A DNA stretch of 64,000 nucleotides from contig JACRLZ010000002.1 of NCBI GenBank assembly GCA_016235125.1, positions 806,001 to 870,000 of the forward strand, read 5' to 3'. Made by a program: the position numbers and the translations under genes. This DNA is from Sphingobacteriales bacterium (GTDB lineage: Bacteria > Bacteroidota > Bacteroidia > Chitinophagales > Chitinophagaceae). Below the pieces are notes generated by a model. It saw nothing but the letters and a program-made list of their open reading frames with translations. It made no database searches and had not been told where the DNA came from. This document shows, piece after piece, positions 25,986 to 34,469 of this stretch. Numbering within the stretch: the first letter of the stretch is position 1; each line of letters opens with the position of its first letter.

Positions 25986-26007
25986 GCGTCGTTGCGCCTT
26001 TGCGAGA
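25986..26007 (-). repeat. right inverted repeat of GxxExxY unit
   Basis: A 22-base arm complementary to 25546-25567. It ends 6 bases before the next start codon, so it forms nearly the whole ribosome-binding region of the isomerase gene at 26014. Confidence 0.9.
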
Positions 26008-26013
26008 GATATT

Positions 26014-27069
26014 ATGACAACAATTAAAGGCCCCGGAATATTTTTAGCACAGTTTATGAGCGATAAACCTCCATTTCATGAACTGAAGGCTGTCTGTCTC
26101 TGGGCTGAAGCATTAGGATTTAAAGGAGTGCAAATACCCACATTGGATAGCCGTTGTATTGATTTAAAGCTGGCAGCAGAAAGCAAAACCTATACAGATG
26201 AAATAAAAGGTATAGTAGATGAATGTGGTTTGGAGATAACCGAATTGTCGACTCATTTGCAGGGACAGTTAGTAGCGGTGAATCCGGTTTATGATAAACT
26301 CTTTGATGCATTTGCTCCAAAAGAAGTGCATGGCAATTCAAAGGCAAGAACAGAATGGGCTATTCAGCAATTAAAGTATGCTGCAAAGGCTTCGCAAAAT
26401 TTGGGATTGAATGCATGTGCTACTTTTAGCGGCGCATTGCTCTGGCCAATGATGTATCCATGGCCTCAGCGTCCAGCTGGTTTGGTGGATGAGGGATTTT
26501 CTGAATTAGCGAAAAGATGGCTGCCCATTTTAAATGAGTTTGATAAATGTGACGTTGACCTTTGTTATGAAATTCATCCCGGAGAAGATTTGCATGACGG
26601 TGTAACCTATGAAATGTTTCTCGAAAAAGTAAATAATCACAAAAGGGCTTGTTTGTTATATGATCCGTCGCATTTTTTGTTACAATGCCTCGACTATCTT
26701 GCATACATAGACATTTATCATGAGCGGATAAAAATGTTTCATGTAAAAGATGCAGAGTTTAGCCCGACAGGCAAGCAAGGTGTGTACGGAGGCTATCAGA
26801 ACTGGATTGACAGGGCCGGACGTTTTCGTTCACTGGGTGATGGGCAGGTTAATTTCAAATCCATATTCAGCAAGCTGGCGCAGTACGATTATAGAGGCTG
26901 GGCAGTGCTGGAGTGGGAGTGTTGCCTAAAAAATGCCGAAGACGGCGCAACAGAAGGGGCTGCTTTCATTCAGCAGCATATTATCCGTGTTACCGGGAAA
27001 GCATTTGATGATTTTGCAAATAGCAAAACGAATCAATCAATTAATCGTGAGATTTTGGGAATTGAGTAA
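26014..27069 (+). CDS. sugar phosphate isomerase/epimerase
   Basis: A 351-residue cytosolic TIM barrel of the AP endonuclease 2-like family. Metal-site segments in order are LSTHLQGQL (His), LCYEIHPGEDLHDG (Glu and His), LLYDPSHFLLQCLD (Asp, His), MFHVKDAEF (His) and AVLEWECCL (Glu). It lacks the leader present in the relative at 22180. It is likely to act on the product of the dehydrogenase at 24381. The inverted repeat just upstream may alter its translation. The cytochrome gene begins 22 bases downstream. Confidence 0.88.
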   Translation: MTTIKGPGIFLAQFMSDKPPFHELKAVCLWAEALGFKGVQIPTLDSRCIDLKLAAESKTYTDEIKGIVDECGLEITELSTHLQGQLVAVNPVYDKLFDAFAPKEVHGNSKARTEWAIQQLKYAAKASQNLGLNACATFSGALLWPMMYPWPQRPAGLVDEGFSELAKRWLPILNEFDKCDVDLCYEIHPGEDLHDGVTYEMFLEKVNNHKRACLLYDPSHFLLQCLDYLAYIDIYHERIKMFHVKDAEFSPTGKQGVYGGYQNWIDRAGRFRSLGDGQVNFKSIFSKLAQYDYRGWAVLEWECCLKNAEDGATEGAAFIQQHIIRVTGKAFDDFANSKTNQSINREILGIE

Positions 27070-27091
27070 TAAATTTGCCAACAAAAAAACT

Positions 27092-27472
27092 ATGAGAACA
27101 GGACTTATTTTACTCTTATCTGTTTTGGTTTTTTCTTCATGCGGCGGTGGGAGCAGCAATAAAGAAAAAAACAATACTCCTGCAACAAGCGATGTAACTA
27201 AGAACCCGGACTATCAAAAAGGGCTTGAACTGGTATCAAAAAGTAATTGCCTTACTTGTCACAAAGTGGATGAAAAATTAACCGGCCCTCCTTATCGTGA
27301 AGTAGCTAATAAGTATGCCGGGATGCCTGACACAATTATTAAACACCTTGCGGGTAAGATCATAGGTGGAGGCAATGGAGTATGGGGAGAGATTTTTATG
27401 ACACCACACCCCGATATTTCACAGGCTGATGCGGAAGCGATGGTGAAATATATTTTATTGCTTAAAAAATAA
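27092..27472 (+). CDS. c-type cytochrome lipoprotein
   Basis: A 126-residue product started at ATG 27092, which gives the lipoprotein leader LSVLVFSSC (Cys17); a longer in-frame start would lie inside the isomerase gene. The heme-binding motif is C53-L-T-C-H57 and the distal ligand is probably M103 in EIFMTPHPDIS, as in class I cytochromes of the c551 type. It would accept electrons at the outer face of the inner membrane. Its place between an isomerase and a DUF1080 gene suggests that it serves an exported sugar dehydrogenase. Confidence 0.88.
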   Translation: MRTGLILLLSVLVFSSCGGGSSNKEKNNTPATSDVTKNPDYQKGLELVSKSNCLTCHKVDEKLTGPPYREVANKYAGMPDTIIKHLAGKIIGGGNGVWGEIFMTPHPDISQADAEAMVKYILLLKK

Positions 27473-27479
27473 TCATAGC

Positions 27480-28217
27480 ATGTACAGGTTACCCGTTATT
27501 TCTGTTATCCTGATCTTTTTTATTGCCTGTAATCCATCAAAGCACACTGCCGGTGGAAATAATCGGCTGACGAGAGAAGAGAAAAATAATGGATGGGAGT
27601 TGTTATTTGATGGCAAAACCACCAGAGGCTGGCATAAGTATGGAAGTAATACAATTGGCTCCGCATGGAAAGTGAAGGATGACTTTTTATACCTTGATAC
27701 AACCGAAAAAGAGAACTGGCAGATAAAAGACGGAGGCGATATTGTGACAGATGAGGAGTTTGAGAATTTTGAACTGCAACTGGAATGGAAAATTGCGAAA
27801 GATGGAAACAGCGGTATCATTTTCTACATACATGAGGATAAAGCAAAATACAACTGGCCATGGGAAACCGGCCCCGAAATGCAGGTACTTGATAATAATG
27901 GTCATCCCGATGCTAAAATCATTAAACACAGGGCGGGGGATTTATATGACCTGATTTCCTGTTCAGCTGAAACCGTTAAGCCCTATGGTGAATGGAACCT
28001 CGCCGAAGTAAAATGTGTAAATGGCAAACTTGATCTTTCCCTTAATGGAGCCAATGTTGTATCTACAACGTTATGGGATGATGACTGGAAGAAAATGGTA
28101 GCCGGCAGCAAATTCAGAAACATGCCCGGCTTCGGTACTTACCGGAAAGGGCATATCGGGTTGCAAGATCATGGTAATGAAGTCTGTTTCCGAAATATCA
28201 GGATACGGCGGTTGTGA
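27480..28217 (+). CDS. DUF1080 (3-keto-disaccharide hydrolase family) lipoprotein
   Basis: A 245-residue protein with a lipoprotein leader (VISVILIFFIAC) and a full DUF1080 domain. Typical segments are NGWELLFDGKTTRGWHKYG (about 38-56), DEEFENFELQLEWKI, GNSGIIFYIHED, ETGPEMQVLDNNGHPDA and KGHIGLQDHGNEVCFRNIRIRRL at the end. The fold is a concanavalin-like jelly roll; the family (PF06439) is named after 3-keto-disaccharide hydrolase activity. It starts 7 bases after the cytochrome gene and is the last gene of the operon. Confidence 0.92.
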   Translation: MYRLPVISVILIFFIACNPSKHTAGGNNRLTREEKNNGWELLFDGKTTRGWHKYGSNTIGSAWKVKDDFLYLDTTEKENWQIKDGGDIVTDEEFENFELQLEWKIAKDGNSGIIFYIHEDKAKYNWPWETGPEMQVLDNNGHPDAKIIKHRAGDLYDLISCSAETVKPYGEWNLAEVKCVNGKLDLSLNGANVVSTTLWDDDWKKMVAGSKFRNMPGFGTYRKGHIGLQDHGNEVCFRNIRIRRL

Positions 28218-28282
28218 ACAACTCGTTTAGCCCTCGCTGTAAATTTTTCCTATCTTTTCTCCCTTAACCAAAACCTACAGTT

Positions 28283-28702
28283 ATGGGCACTGATTTATTC
28301 TCCAATCTTCCATGGCTTCACATTGTAGTAGCTGGCTTGGCTTATTTTGCTCTTGGAGCAATCTGGTATTCATTTATTTTTAAAAATGCATGGATAAAAA
28401 GTTCAGGCGTAAATGCAAATGATCCCAACATGAAAAAAGGAGTGGCTCAAACCATGCTTGCATCACTGGTGCTGATGATAGTTGCCAGCCTTGGCATTGC
28501 GATTTTTCTAAGCAGGGTAGGCGTCTCTTCCTGGATGTCCGGCGCCAAAGTCGGATTGGTTGCCGGTGTTTGTTTTTCTGCTACTTCCATTTGTATTTCT
28601 TATTTGTACGAGAAAAGACCCTGGATGCTGCATTTTATCAATGCAGGTTATAATGTTGCAGGTTGCGTTGTCGCAGGAATTATCCTTGCTATCTGGAAAT
28701 AG
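28283..28702 (+). CDS. DUF1761 membrane protein
   Basis: A 139-residue protein with four hydrophobic segments. The first helix has the family pattern YFALGAIWYSFIFKNAWIK; later segments are TMLASLVLMIVASLGIAIFL, GAKVGLVAGVCFSATSICIS and AGYNVAGCVVAGIILAIW. DUF1761 has no known function. It follows the DUF1080 gene by 65 bases and converges with pyruvate kinase after 5 bases, without a clear hairpin between them. Confidence 0.85.
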   Translation: MGTDLFSNLPWLHIVVAGLAYFALGAIWYSFIFKNAWIKSSGVNANDPNMKKGVAQTMLASLVLMIVASLGIAIFLSRVGVSSWMSGAKVGLVAGVCFSATSICISYLYEKRPWMLHFINAGYNVAGCVVAGIILAIWK

Positions 28703-28707
28703 CAGTA

Positions 28708-30201
28708 CTACTCTACTATTGTTATTTTAAGCACATTGGTAGGCAGATGCATATCTACCGGTGTGCTGCCTGTGTTTACAACAATGTCGCCGGGCTTTAA
28801 GAATTTTCTTTCCTTCAGGATGTCTATTTGATCAAATATGATATCATCCAGACTCTCCTCTTCATCATAGTAGAAAGCCCTGACACCCCAGCTTAATGAC
28901 AATTGATTTACCAATGTTTTTTCTTTGGTAAACACATACAAAGGAGCTTTGGGGCGATAGCTGCTCAGCATAAAACCAGTATAGCCGCTTTGCGTCATAC
29001 CGATCAGCGCATTGGCATTTACATCTTTGGCCAGTTTGCAGGCATTATAGCAAATGGCATCACTAAGGAAAGAGGGAGAGTGGGGTTGCGGCGCCAGTTC
29101 ATCTTCCCGGTTATAGTCGTAATCTGTTGCCTCCACTTCCCGGATGATTTTGCACATCGTTTGTACCACTAAAGTTGGATGATTCCCTGTAGCTGTTTCA
29201 CCGCTCAACATCACTGCATCGGCACCTTCCACAACAGCATTGGCCACATCGGTTATTTCACTGCGATTGGGTTTGTTGAACTCAATCATGCTTTCCATCA
29301 TTTGCGTAGCTACTATCACCGGTTTTGCCCGGTGAAGACATTTCCGTATGATTTGTTTTTGAAGCAACGGAACTTTTTCAACCGGAAGTTCAACACCCAG
29401 GTCTCCGCGGGCAATCATTACAGCGTCCGATTCTAGGATAATATCCCTGAGATTATCCAGGGCCTCAGGTTTTTCAATTTTGGCAATGATCTTGGTCTTA
29501 CTGTCTTTCTGATTCAGTTTTTTGCGGAGTATTTCGATGTCCTTAACACTGCGGACAAATGACAGTGCAACCCAATCCAATTTTTGTTCAATGATGAATT
29601 CAAGATCTTCCAGGTCTTTTTTAGTGAGGGCGGGTAATGATATTTTTGTATCGGGCAGGTTGATTCCCTTTTTGGATGATAGGGTGCCTCCTAAAGCCAC
29701 TTCCACCTGCACATCATTATTCTTCAATATTTTTATCACCCTCACTTCCAGTTTTCCGTCGTCAATCATGATGATGTTCCCAACTTTTACATCATCGTGC
29801 AGATCAGGATAGGAAACATAGATTCTTTCTTTATTGCCAACCACTTTTTCATTCGTAAAAGTGAGTATATCACCCGCATTTATTTCTATTTCCCCGTTTT
29901 CGATGTCGCCCACCCGTAGCTTGGGTCCCTGCAGGTCGCCGATGATGGCAATATTAAATGGTTCGGTCTTATTTATTTTCCGGATATGCTCAATGATCTT
30001 TGCCTTGTCTTCATGTACACCATGAGAAAAATTTAAACGGAAAACATTGACGCCAGCCCTTACCAGTTCCAGCAGTTTGTCATATGTATCACATGCAGGC
30101 CCTACGGTGGCTACAATTTTTGTACGGTGGTTTATGTGAGCCAGTCCGGCTTCCCGGTCCATTGACTCATGATAGTATTTAGATGCATGTTTAGCTGCCA
30201 T
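28708..30201 (-). CDS. pyk: pyruvate kinase
   Basis: A 497-residue glycolytic enzyme converting phosphoenolpyruvate and ADP to pyruvate and ATP. The TIM-barrel start RTKIVATVGPACDT (26-39), VFRLNFSHG, the catalytic IIAKIEKPEAL (K241, K244), the metal-site VMIARGDLGVELP and the VMLSGETATGNHP signature are all intact. About 22 N-terminal residues precede the usual start; the A and C domains are complete. It lies 37 bases downstream of pfkA on the same strand, so the two control points of glycolysis are probably co-expressed. Confidence 0.96.
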   Translation of the reverse strand: MAAKHASKYYHESMDREAGLAHINHRTKIVATVGPACDTYDKLLELVRAGVNVFRLNFSHGVHEDKAKIIEHIRKINKTEPFNIAIIGDLQGPKLRVGDIENGEIEINAGDILTFTNEKVVGNKERIYVSYPDLHDDVKVGNIIMIDDGKLEVRVIKILKNNDVQVEVALGGTLSSKKGINLPDTKISLPALTKKDLEDLEFIIEQKLDWVALSFVRSVKDIEILRKKLNQKDSKTKIIAKIEKPEALDNLRDIILESDAVMIARGDLGVELPVEKVPLLQKQIIRKCLHRAKPVIVATQMMESMIEFNKPNRSEITDVANAVVEGADAVMLSGETATGNHPTLVVQTMCKIIREVEATDYDYNREDELAPQPHSPSFLSDAICYNACKLAKDVNANALIGMTQSGYTGFMLSSYRPKAPLYVFTKEKTLVNQLSLSWGVRAFYYDEEESLDDIIFDQIDILKERKFLKPGDIVVNTGSTPVDMHLPTNVLKITIVE

Positions 30202-30238
30202 AATTCAGAGTTATTTGCGGGGGCGGATTACAAAATAA

Positions 30239-31231
30239 TCATGAAGCAAGTATTTTCACAATCTTCAGCCATTCTTCGCTGATCTTACCTTTGCTTTTAA
30301 CGGCATTTTCAAGCGGGATGTAATGCATCCGGTTATTCTGAATGCCGACAAACACATTATGTCTTCCTTCCAGCAGACATTCCACAGCATGATAGCCCAT
30401 GCGACTGGCAATAAGCCTGTCGATGCAACTGGGCGCACCACCTCTTTGTATGTGACCCAAAATGCAAACTCTTATTTCGGCCATGGGAAGTTTTTCTTTC
30501 AATATTTTGTGTACTTCTTCGGCGCCACCGAAATCATCACCTTCCGCAACAACGATCAGGTTCACCAGTTTTTTTCTTCTCTCTTTTTCAAGCAATGATT
30601 TTACAATGTCATCCATGTCGGTTTTTCTTTCCGGGATAAGAATATTTTCTGCACCGGTGGCTATGCCGCTATGCAGCGCTATATAGCCTGCATCTCTTCC
30701 CATTACTTCAATAATAAAAATCCGGTCATGGGCATCCATGGTATCCCTTACCTTATCAATTGCCTCAACGGCTGTGTTTACTGCTGTATCAAAACCAATG
30801 GTAAAATCAGTACCCAGTATATCCTTATCAATTGTACCGGCAATACCGATACAGGGGATATCAAACTCTTTACTGAACTCAACAGCTCCCCGGAAGGAAC
30901 CATCACCACCTATGATCACCAGCCCGTCGATACCTCTTTTTTTAAGGTTGTCATATCCTTTTTTCCGGCCTTCATAATCATAAAACTCTTTACAGCGGGC
31001 AGTTTTCAAAATGGTGCCGCCCCGCTGAATAATATTTGCTACTGAACGGGACTCCATTTTCTGAATATCATCTTCAATCAACCCCTGGTAACCCCGCATT
31101 ATGCCATACACTTCGAGATCATGAAATATTCCGGTACGGACCACGGCCCTGATGGCAGCGTTCATGCCGGGAGAATCACCTCCTGAAGTAAGTACTCCGA
31201 TCCTGTTAATTTTTCTTGAACCTCTATTCAT
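30239..31231 (-). CDS. pfkA: ATP-dependent 6-phosphofructokinase
   Basis: A 330-residue enzyme that phosphorylates fructose 6-phosphate. It has IGVLTSGGDSPGMNAAIRAVV (11-31) and IIGGDGSFRGA, where the second Gly of GGDGS (position 111) marks ATP rather than pyrophosphate use. Also present are GTDFTIGFDTAVNTAVEAID and EVMGRDAGYIAL. The active-site segment reads AGTIDKDI instead of the usual PGTIDNDI; both Asp residues are kept. It is the first gene of a unit with pyk. Confidence 0.95.
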   Translation of the reverse strand: MNRGSRKINRIGVLTSGGDSPGMNAAIRAVVRTGIFHDLEVYGIMRGYQGLIEDDIQKMESRSVANIIQRGGTILKTARCKEFYDYEGRKKGYDNLKKRGIDGLVIIGGDGSFRGAVEFSKEFDIPCIGIAGTIDKDILGTDFTIGFDTAVNTAVEAIDKVRDTMDAHDRIFIIEVMGRDAGYIALHSGIATGAENILIPERKTDMDDIVKSLLEKERRKKLVNLIVVAEGDDFGGAEEVHKILKEKLPMAEIRVCILGHIQRGGAPSCIDRLIASRMGYHAVECLLEGRHNVFVGIQNNRMHYIPLENAVKSKGKISEEWLKIVKILAS

Positions 31232-31388
31232 AAGGTGTCAAAAATAAGCATTTGTTTTGAATGTGTTTGAAGCACACATCCCTTTATGCCAGAAACCGCC
31301 CTTCACTTATCATTACAGGAAACCTTTCAGAAAATGCTCCTGTAATTATACATGTGTTCCCCTATCTTTAGCGAAACAAATCTGGAAT

Positions 31389-33536
31389 ATGAAAAAGTTT
31401 TTTTTCTTTCTGTTTTTATGTCTTCCTTCTTTTCTTTTTGCCCAGTTGAATTATCCGTCAACAAAAAAAGGAGATGTGGTGGAAGATTATCATGGCACAA
31501 AGGTAACAGACCCTTACAGGTGGCTGGAGGATGATAAAAGTGAGGAAACCAAACAGTGGGTGACTGAGCAAAATAAAGTGACCTTTGGTTATCTTGACAA
31601 GATTCCTTATCGTGCAGATTGGTTAAAGCGCCTTGAAGAGATCAATAATTATCCGAAATACTCCTCACCATCAAAAAATAATGAGTATTTCTATTTTTCT
31701 AAAAATGATGGATTGCAGAATCAAAGTGTTTTGTACAGGCAAAAAGGGTTGAACGGAAGCCCTGAACTGGTAATAGACCCCAATAAATTTTCTGCGGGCG
31801 GCACCACCAGTCTTGCTACTTTTTCTCTTTCGAAAAACGGGAAGTATGCTGTGGTTGGAAAATCCACCGGAGGAAGCGACTGGAGAACTTTTTTTGTAAT
31901 GGACATGACTACTTTAAAATACCTGCCCGATTCGCTTGCATGGGTAAAAGTTTCAGGAGCTCAATGGCAGGGAGATGGTTTTTACTACAGCCGGTATCCC
32001 ACACCGGAAAAAGGAAAGGAGCTTTCTACCAAAAACGAGAATCACCAGGTTTATTATCATAAAGTGGGCACATCACAGGAAAAAGATGTATTGATATATG
32101 AAGACCCGGCTAATCCGCAGCGTTTTCACACCGTTTTTACCAGCGAAGATGAACGGTATGTTTTTCTGAATATCAGCGACAGGGGTAAGGCAAAAGACGG
32201 GAATGCACTTTGGTATTTTGACAATAACAGTGGTGACAAAAAATTTAAACCGATAATAAAAGAAGCCGGGGATTACGATTATAATTTTATTGATGATGTG
32301 AATGGCAAATTTATTATGAGTACAAATGATGGGGCAAAGAACCAGAAGATCATCCTGCTTGATCCTTTGCATCCGGAACCTGATAATTGGAAAACGATCC
32401 TTCCTGAAAAAGAAGAAAATATTTCGTCTGTTTCTTCGGCGGGTGGCAAATTGTTTCTGACTTATCTCAAAGACGTTACCAGCAGGGTGTATGTATATGA
32501 TTATAACGGCAAGCTGGAAAAAGAAGTAAAATTACCTTCGCTTGGAACTGTCGGAGGTTTTGGCGGGGAAAAAGACGACAAGTTTGTGTTTTACACCTTT
32601 ACATCCATCACTTTTCCCCCCACAATTTACCGGTACGATATTGCCACAGGCACAAGCACTGTTTTCAGATTTCCGGAAATACAATTCAATCCCAATGATT
32701 TTATAACTGAACAGGTTTTTTATCCTTCCAAAGACGGTACTAAAGTGCCAATGTTTGTAGTTTATAAAAAAGGGGTGGAGAGAAATGGAAAGAACCCGAC
32801 TATTTTATACGGCTATGGAGGATTTAATATCAGCAGCAATCCTTCGTTTTCTCCTTCGAGGATAACATGGCTTGAGCAGGGAGGAATTTTTTGCATTGCC
32901 AATCTCAGGGGTGGCAGTGAATATGGCGAAAAATGGCATGAGGCCGGTATGCGATTGAAAAAACAAACTGTTTTTGATGACTTCATCGCCGCAGGAGAAT
33001 ACCTGGTAAAAGGGAAGTATACTTCCAAAGAATACCTGGCAGTACAAGGTGGTTCAAATGGCGGACTGTTGGTGGGTGCAGTTATCAATCAGCGGCCTGA
33101 TCTGTTCAGAGTAGCTATTCCGCAAGTGGGGGTGATGGATATGCTTCGCTTTCACAAATTCACTATCGGCTGGAACTGGGTAGCTGAGTATGGCAGCAGC
33201 GACAGCACAGCTGATTTTAAAAACCTGTATGTTTATTCACCTATTCATAACATAAAATCCGGGCTGAATTATCCTTCTACACTGGTTACTACAGCAGATC
33301 ATGACGACAGAGTGGTTCCGGCACATTCTTTTAAATATATAGCCACCCTTCAGGACAAGTATAAAGGTTCGAATCCTGTATTGATAAGAGTGGATGTTAA
33401 TTCAGGTCACGGGGCCAGCAACCTGAAAAAGGGCCTGGAAACCACTGCTGACATTTATTCTTTTATTTTTTACAACATGAATGTAAAACCAAATTTCAAA
33501 ATCGATCCATCATCAACTGATTTTAAGCCTTTTTAG
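31389..33536 (+). CDS. prolyl oligopeptidase family serine peptidase (S9A), secreted
   Basis: A 715-residue protein when started at ATG 31389, which begins the signal peptide MKKFFFFLFLCLPSFLFA; the longer frame from 31257 would put the leader inside. A weak promoter element (TATCTTTA at 31363) also falls just before this ATG. The N-terminal beta-propeller starts VVEDYHGTKVTDPYRWLEDD. The C-terminal hydrolase has Ser556 in GGSNGG, an Asp near 640 in TADHDDRVVP, and His674 in NSGHGAS. It cleaves short peptides after proline, probably in the periplasm. Length matches the family. It is divergent from pfkA and ends at a strong terminator. Confidence 0.94.
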   Translation: MKKFFFFLFLCLPSFLFAQLNYPSTKKGDVVEDYHGTKVTDPYRWLEDDKSEETKQWVTEQNKVTFGYLDKIPYRADWLKRLEEINNYPKYSSPSKNNEYFYFSKNDGLQNQSVLYRQKGLNGSPELVIDPNKFSAGGTTSLATFSLSKNGKYAVVGKSTGGSDWRTFFVMDMTTLKYLPDSLAWVKVSGAQWQGDGFYYSRYPTPEKGKELSTKNENHQVYYHKVGTSQEKDVLIYEDPANPQRFHTVFTSEDERYVFLNISDRGKAKDGNALWYFDNNSGDKKFKPIIKEAGDYDYNFIDDVNGKFIMSTNDGAKNQKIILLDPLHPEPDNWKTILPEKEENISSVSSAGGKLFLTYLKDVTSRVYVYDYNGKLEKEVKLPSLGTVGGFGGEKDDKFVFYTFTSITFPPTIYRYDIATGTSTVFRFPEIQFNPNDFITEQVFYPSKDGTKVPMFVVYKKGVERNGKNPTILYGYGGFNISSNPSFSPSRITWLEQGGIFCIANLRGGSEYGEKWHEAGMRLKKQTVFDDFIAAGEYLVKGKYTSKEYLAVQGGSNGGLLVGAVINQRPDLFRVAIPQVGVMDMLRFHKFTIGWNWVAEYGSSDSTADFKNLYVYSPIHNIKSGLNYPSTLVTTADHDDRVVPAHSFKYIATLQDKYKGSNPVLIRVDVNSGHGASNLKKGLETTADIYSFIFYNMNVKPNFKIDPSSTDFKPF

Positions 33537-33555
33537 AATGGTTTAATTTATTCAC

Positions 33556-33585
33556 AGGGCTGTTCAACTGAACAGCCCTTTTTTT
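33556..33585 (+). terminator. rho-independent terminator
   Basis: Perfect 10-bp arms AGGGCTGTTC (33556-33565) and GAACAGCCCT (33570-33579) around AACT, followed by a run of seven Ts. It ends the prolyl oligopeptidase transcript. Confidence 0.9.
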
Positions 33586-33649
33586 GGAGTCAGCAATCGT
33601 TTGCAGCAAAAAAACTGATAAACGGTATTATTTCTATCATTTGCTGAAA

Positions 33650-33657
33650 TATATTTG
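33650..33657 (+). promoter_or_regulatory. candidate -7 promoter element
   Basis: TATATTTG matches TAnnTTTG exactly and lies 21 bases before the ATG at 33679. The -33 TTTG is not well placed (TTTC at 33631). Its position after a terminator supports a separate transcription unit. Confidence 0.4.
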
Positions 33658-33678
33658 CACCCAATTTTAAATTGCACC

Positions 33679-34389
33679 ATGAAATCGTTTATCAGTCTTC
33701 TTTCTTTTATCATTATTTGTATAAGTTCATTTGCACAAAATGATAATCCCACAGCACCCGATCAGACCAATAAAGGGAGCTTGTCTGCAACTATTGCTGA
33801 CCTGTCGCTTAAGCCCCTTCGTCTTCCTTCATTGCAGGACATTGGTGGTTCACCTTTCTTCCATGCCGAATATAAAACCGGTACGGTAACACTTGCCGAC
33901 GGAAGAGTTGTGAGCAATGTATCGGTCAAGTTCAACATTTTTAACGGAGTTATTATGATTCAGCAGGAAGGACAGGAACTAAAGCTTGAATCATTTGACA
34001 TGGTTAGCTATGATGAAACCGGTAATGACGGAGCCACAAAGCATTTTCGGTTTAAACAGGGCTATCCGGAAACAGATAATCGTCCCGGCACTGCTATTTA
34101 CCAGGTGCTGGCTATTGGGCCGAATGTGCATTTATTAAAGTTTCTTTCCCAAAAAGTGGAGGATGCTCCTACTCTTGGCGATTATAGCCGGAGAGAAATT
34201 GTTACTTCACAGCAATTATACATTTATGTTCCCGGAGGCGAAATGAAAAAAGTTAAGGCTGGTAAACAGGGAATTGCTGATGCCTTGTCTTCCATGTCGA
34301 CAAAAATCGAAGAGATAGTGAAAAGCAAAAGTCTGAATCTGAAAAGTGAGAGTGATATTATCATTCTCGTGGAAGAGCTTAACAAATGA
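33679..34389 (+). CDS. secreted protein of unknown function
   Basis: A 236-residue product when started at ATG 33679 (leader MKSFISLLSFIIICISSFA); an ATG 24 bases upstream would add residues before the leader. The mature region has a beta-rich segment that begins IGGSPFFHAEYKTGTVTLADGRVVSNVSVKFN (about 57-88). Proteins with this segment are common in Bacteroidota; I do not know their job. The end is helical and charged. It stands alone between two terminators. Confidence 0.7.
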   Translation: MKSFISLLSFIIICISSFAQNDNPTAPDQTNKGSLSATIADLSLKPLRLPSLQDIGGSPFFHAEYKTGTVTLADGRVVSNVSVKFNIFNGVIMIQQEGQELKLESFDMVSYDETGNDGATKHFRFKQGYPETDNRPGTAIYQVLAIGPNVHLLKFLSQKVEDAPTLGDYSRREIVTSQQLYIYVPGGEMKKVKAGKQGIADALSSMSTKIEEIVKSKSLNLKSESDIIILVEELNK

Positions 34390-34418
34390 TTGCCCGTTTT
34401 TAATAACCAATGTGCCTG

Positions 34419-34446
34419 ATCCTGCTTTTACAGCAGGATTTTTTAT
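34419..34446 (+). terminator. rho-independent terminator
   Basis: Arms ATCCTGCT (34419-34426) and AGCAGGAT (34432-34439) form 8 bp around TTTAC and are followed by TTTTTA. It lies 29 bases after the stop at 34389 and upstream of the reductase start chosen at 34470. Confidence 0.75.
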
Positions 34447-34469
34447 TGCATAACTCTAATTTTGAGGTA

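Larger units (their letters stand above)
25546..26007. mobile_element. inverted-repeat unit carrying a GxxExxY gene
   Basis: Bases 25546-25567 and 25986-26007 are perfect 22-bp inverted repeats (left arm begins TCTCGCAAAGGCGCAACGAC). They enclose one gene (25594-25974) and almost nothing else. The left arm begins 5 bases after the stop of the dehydrogenase gene and the right arm ends 6 bases before the ATG of the isomerase gene, so the unit sits between two genes that otherwise look like one operon. No target-site duplication is obvious. That it moves is inferred from the structure and placement. Confidence 0.7.

Noticed and set aside
26933..27091. Longer N-terminus for the cytochrome c gene
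   Set aside because: It overlaps the isomerase gene in another frame, while ATG 27092 gives a proper lipoprotein leader.
31257..31388. Longer N-terminus for the prolyl oligopeptidase
   Set aside because: The added 44 residues precede an evident signal peptide, and a promoter-like element lies inside them.
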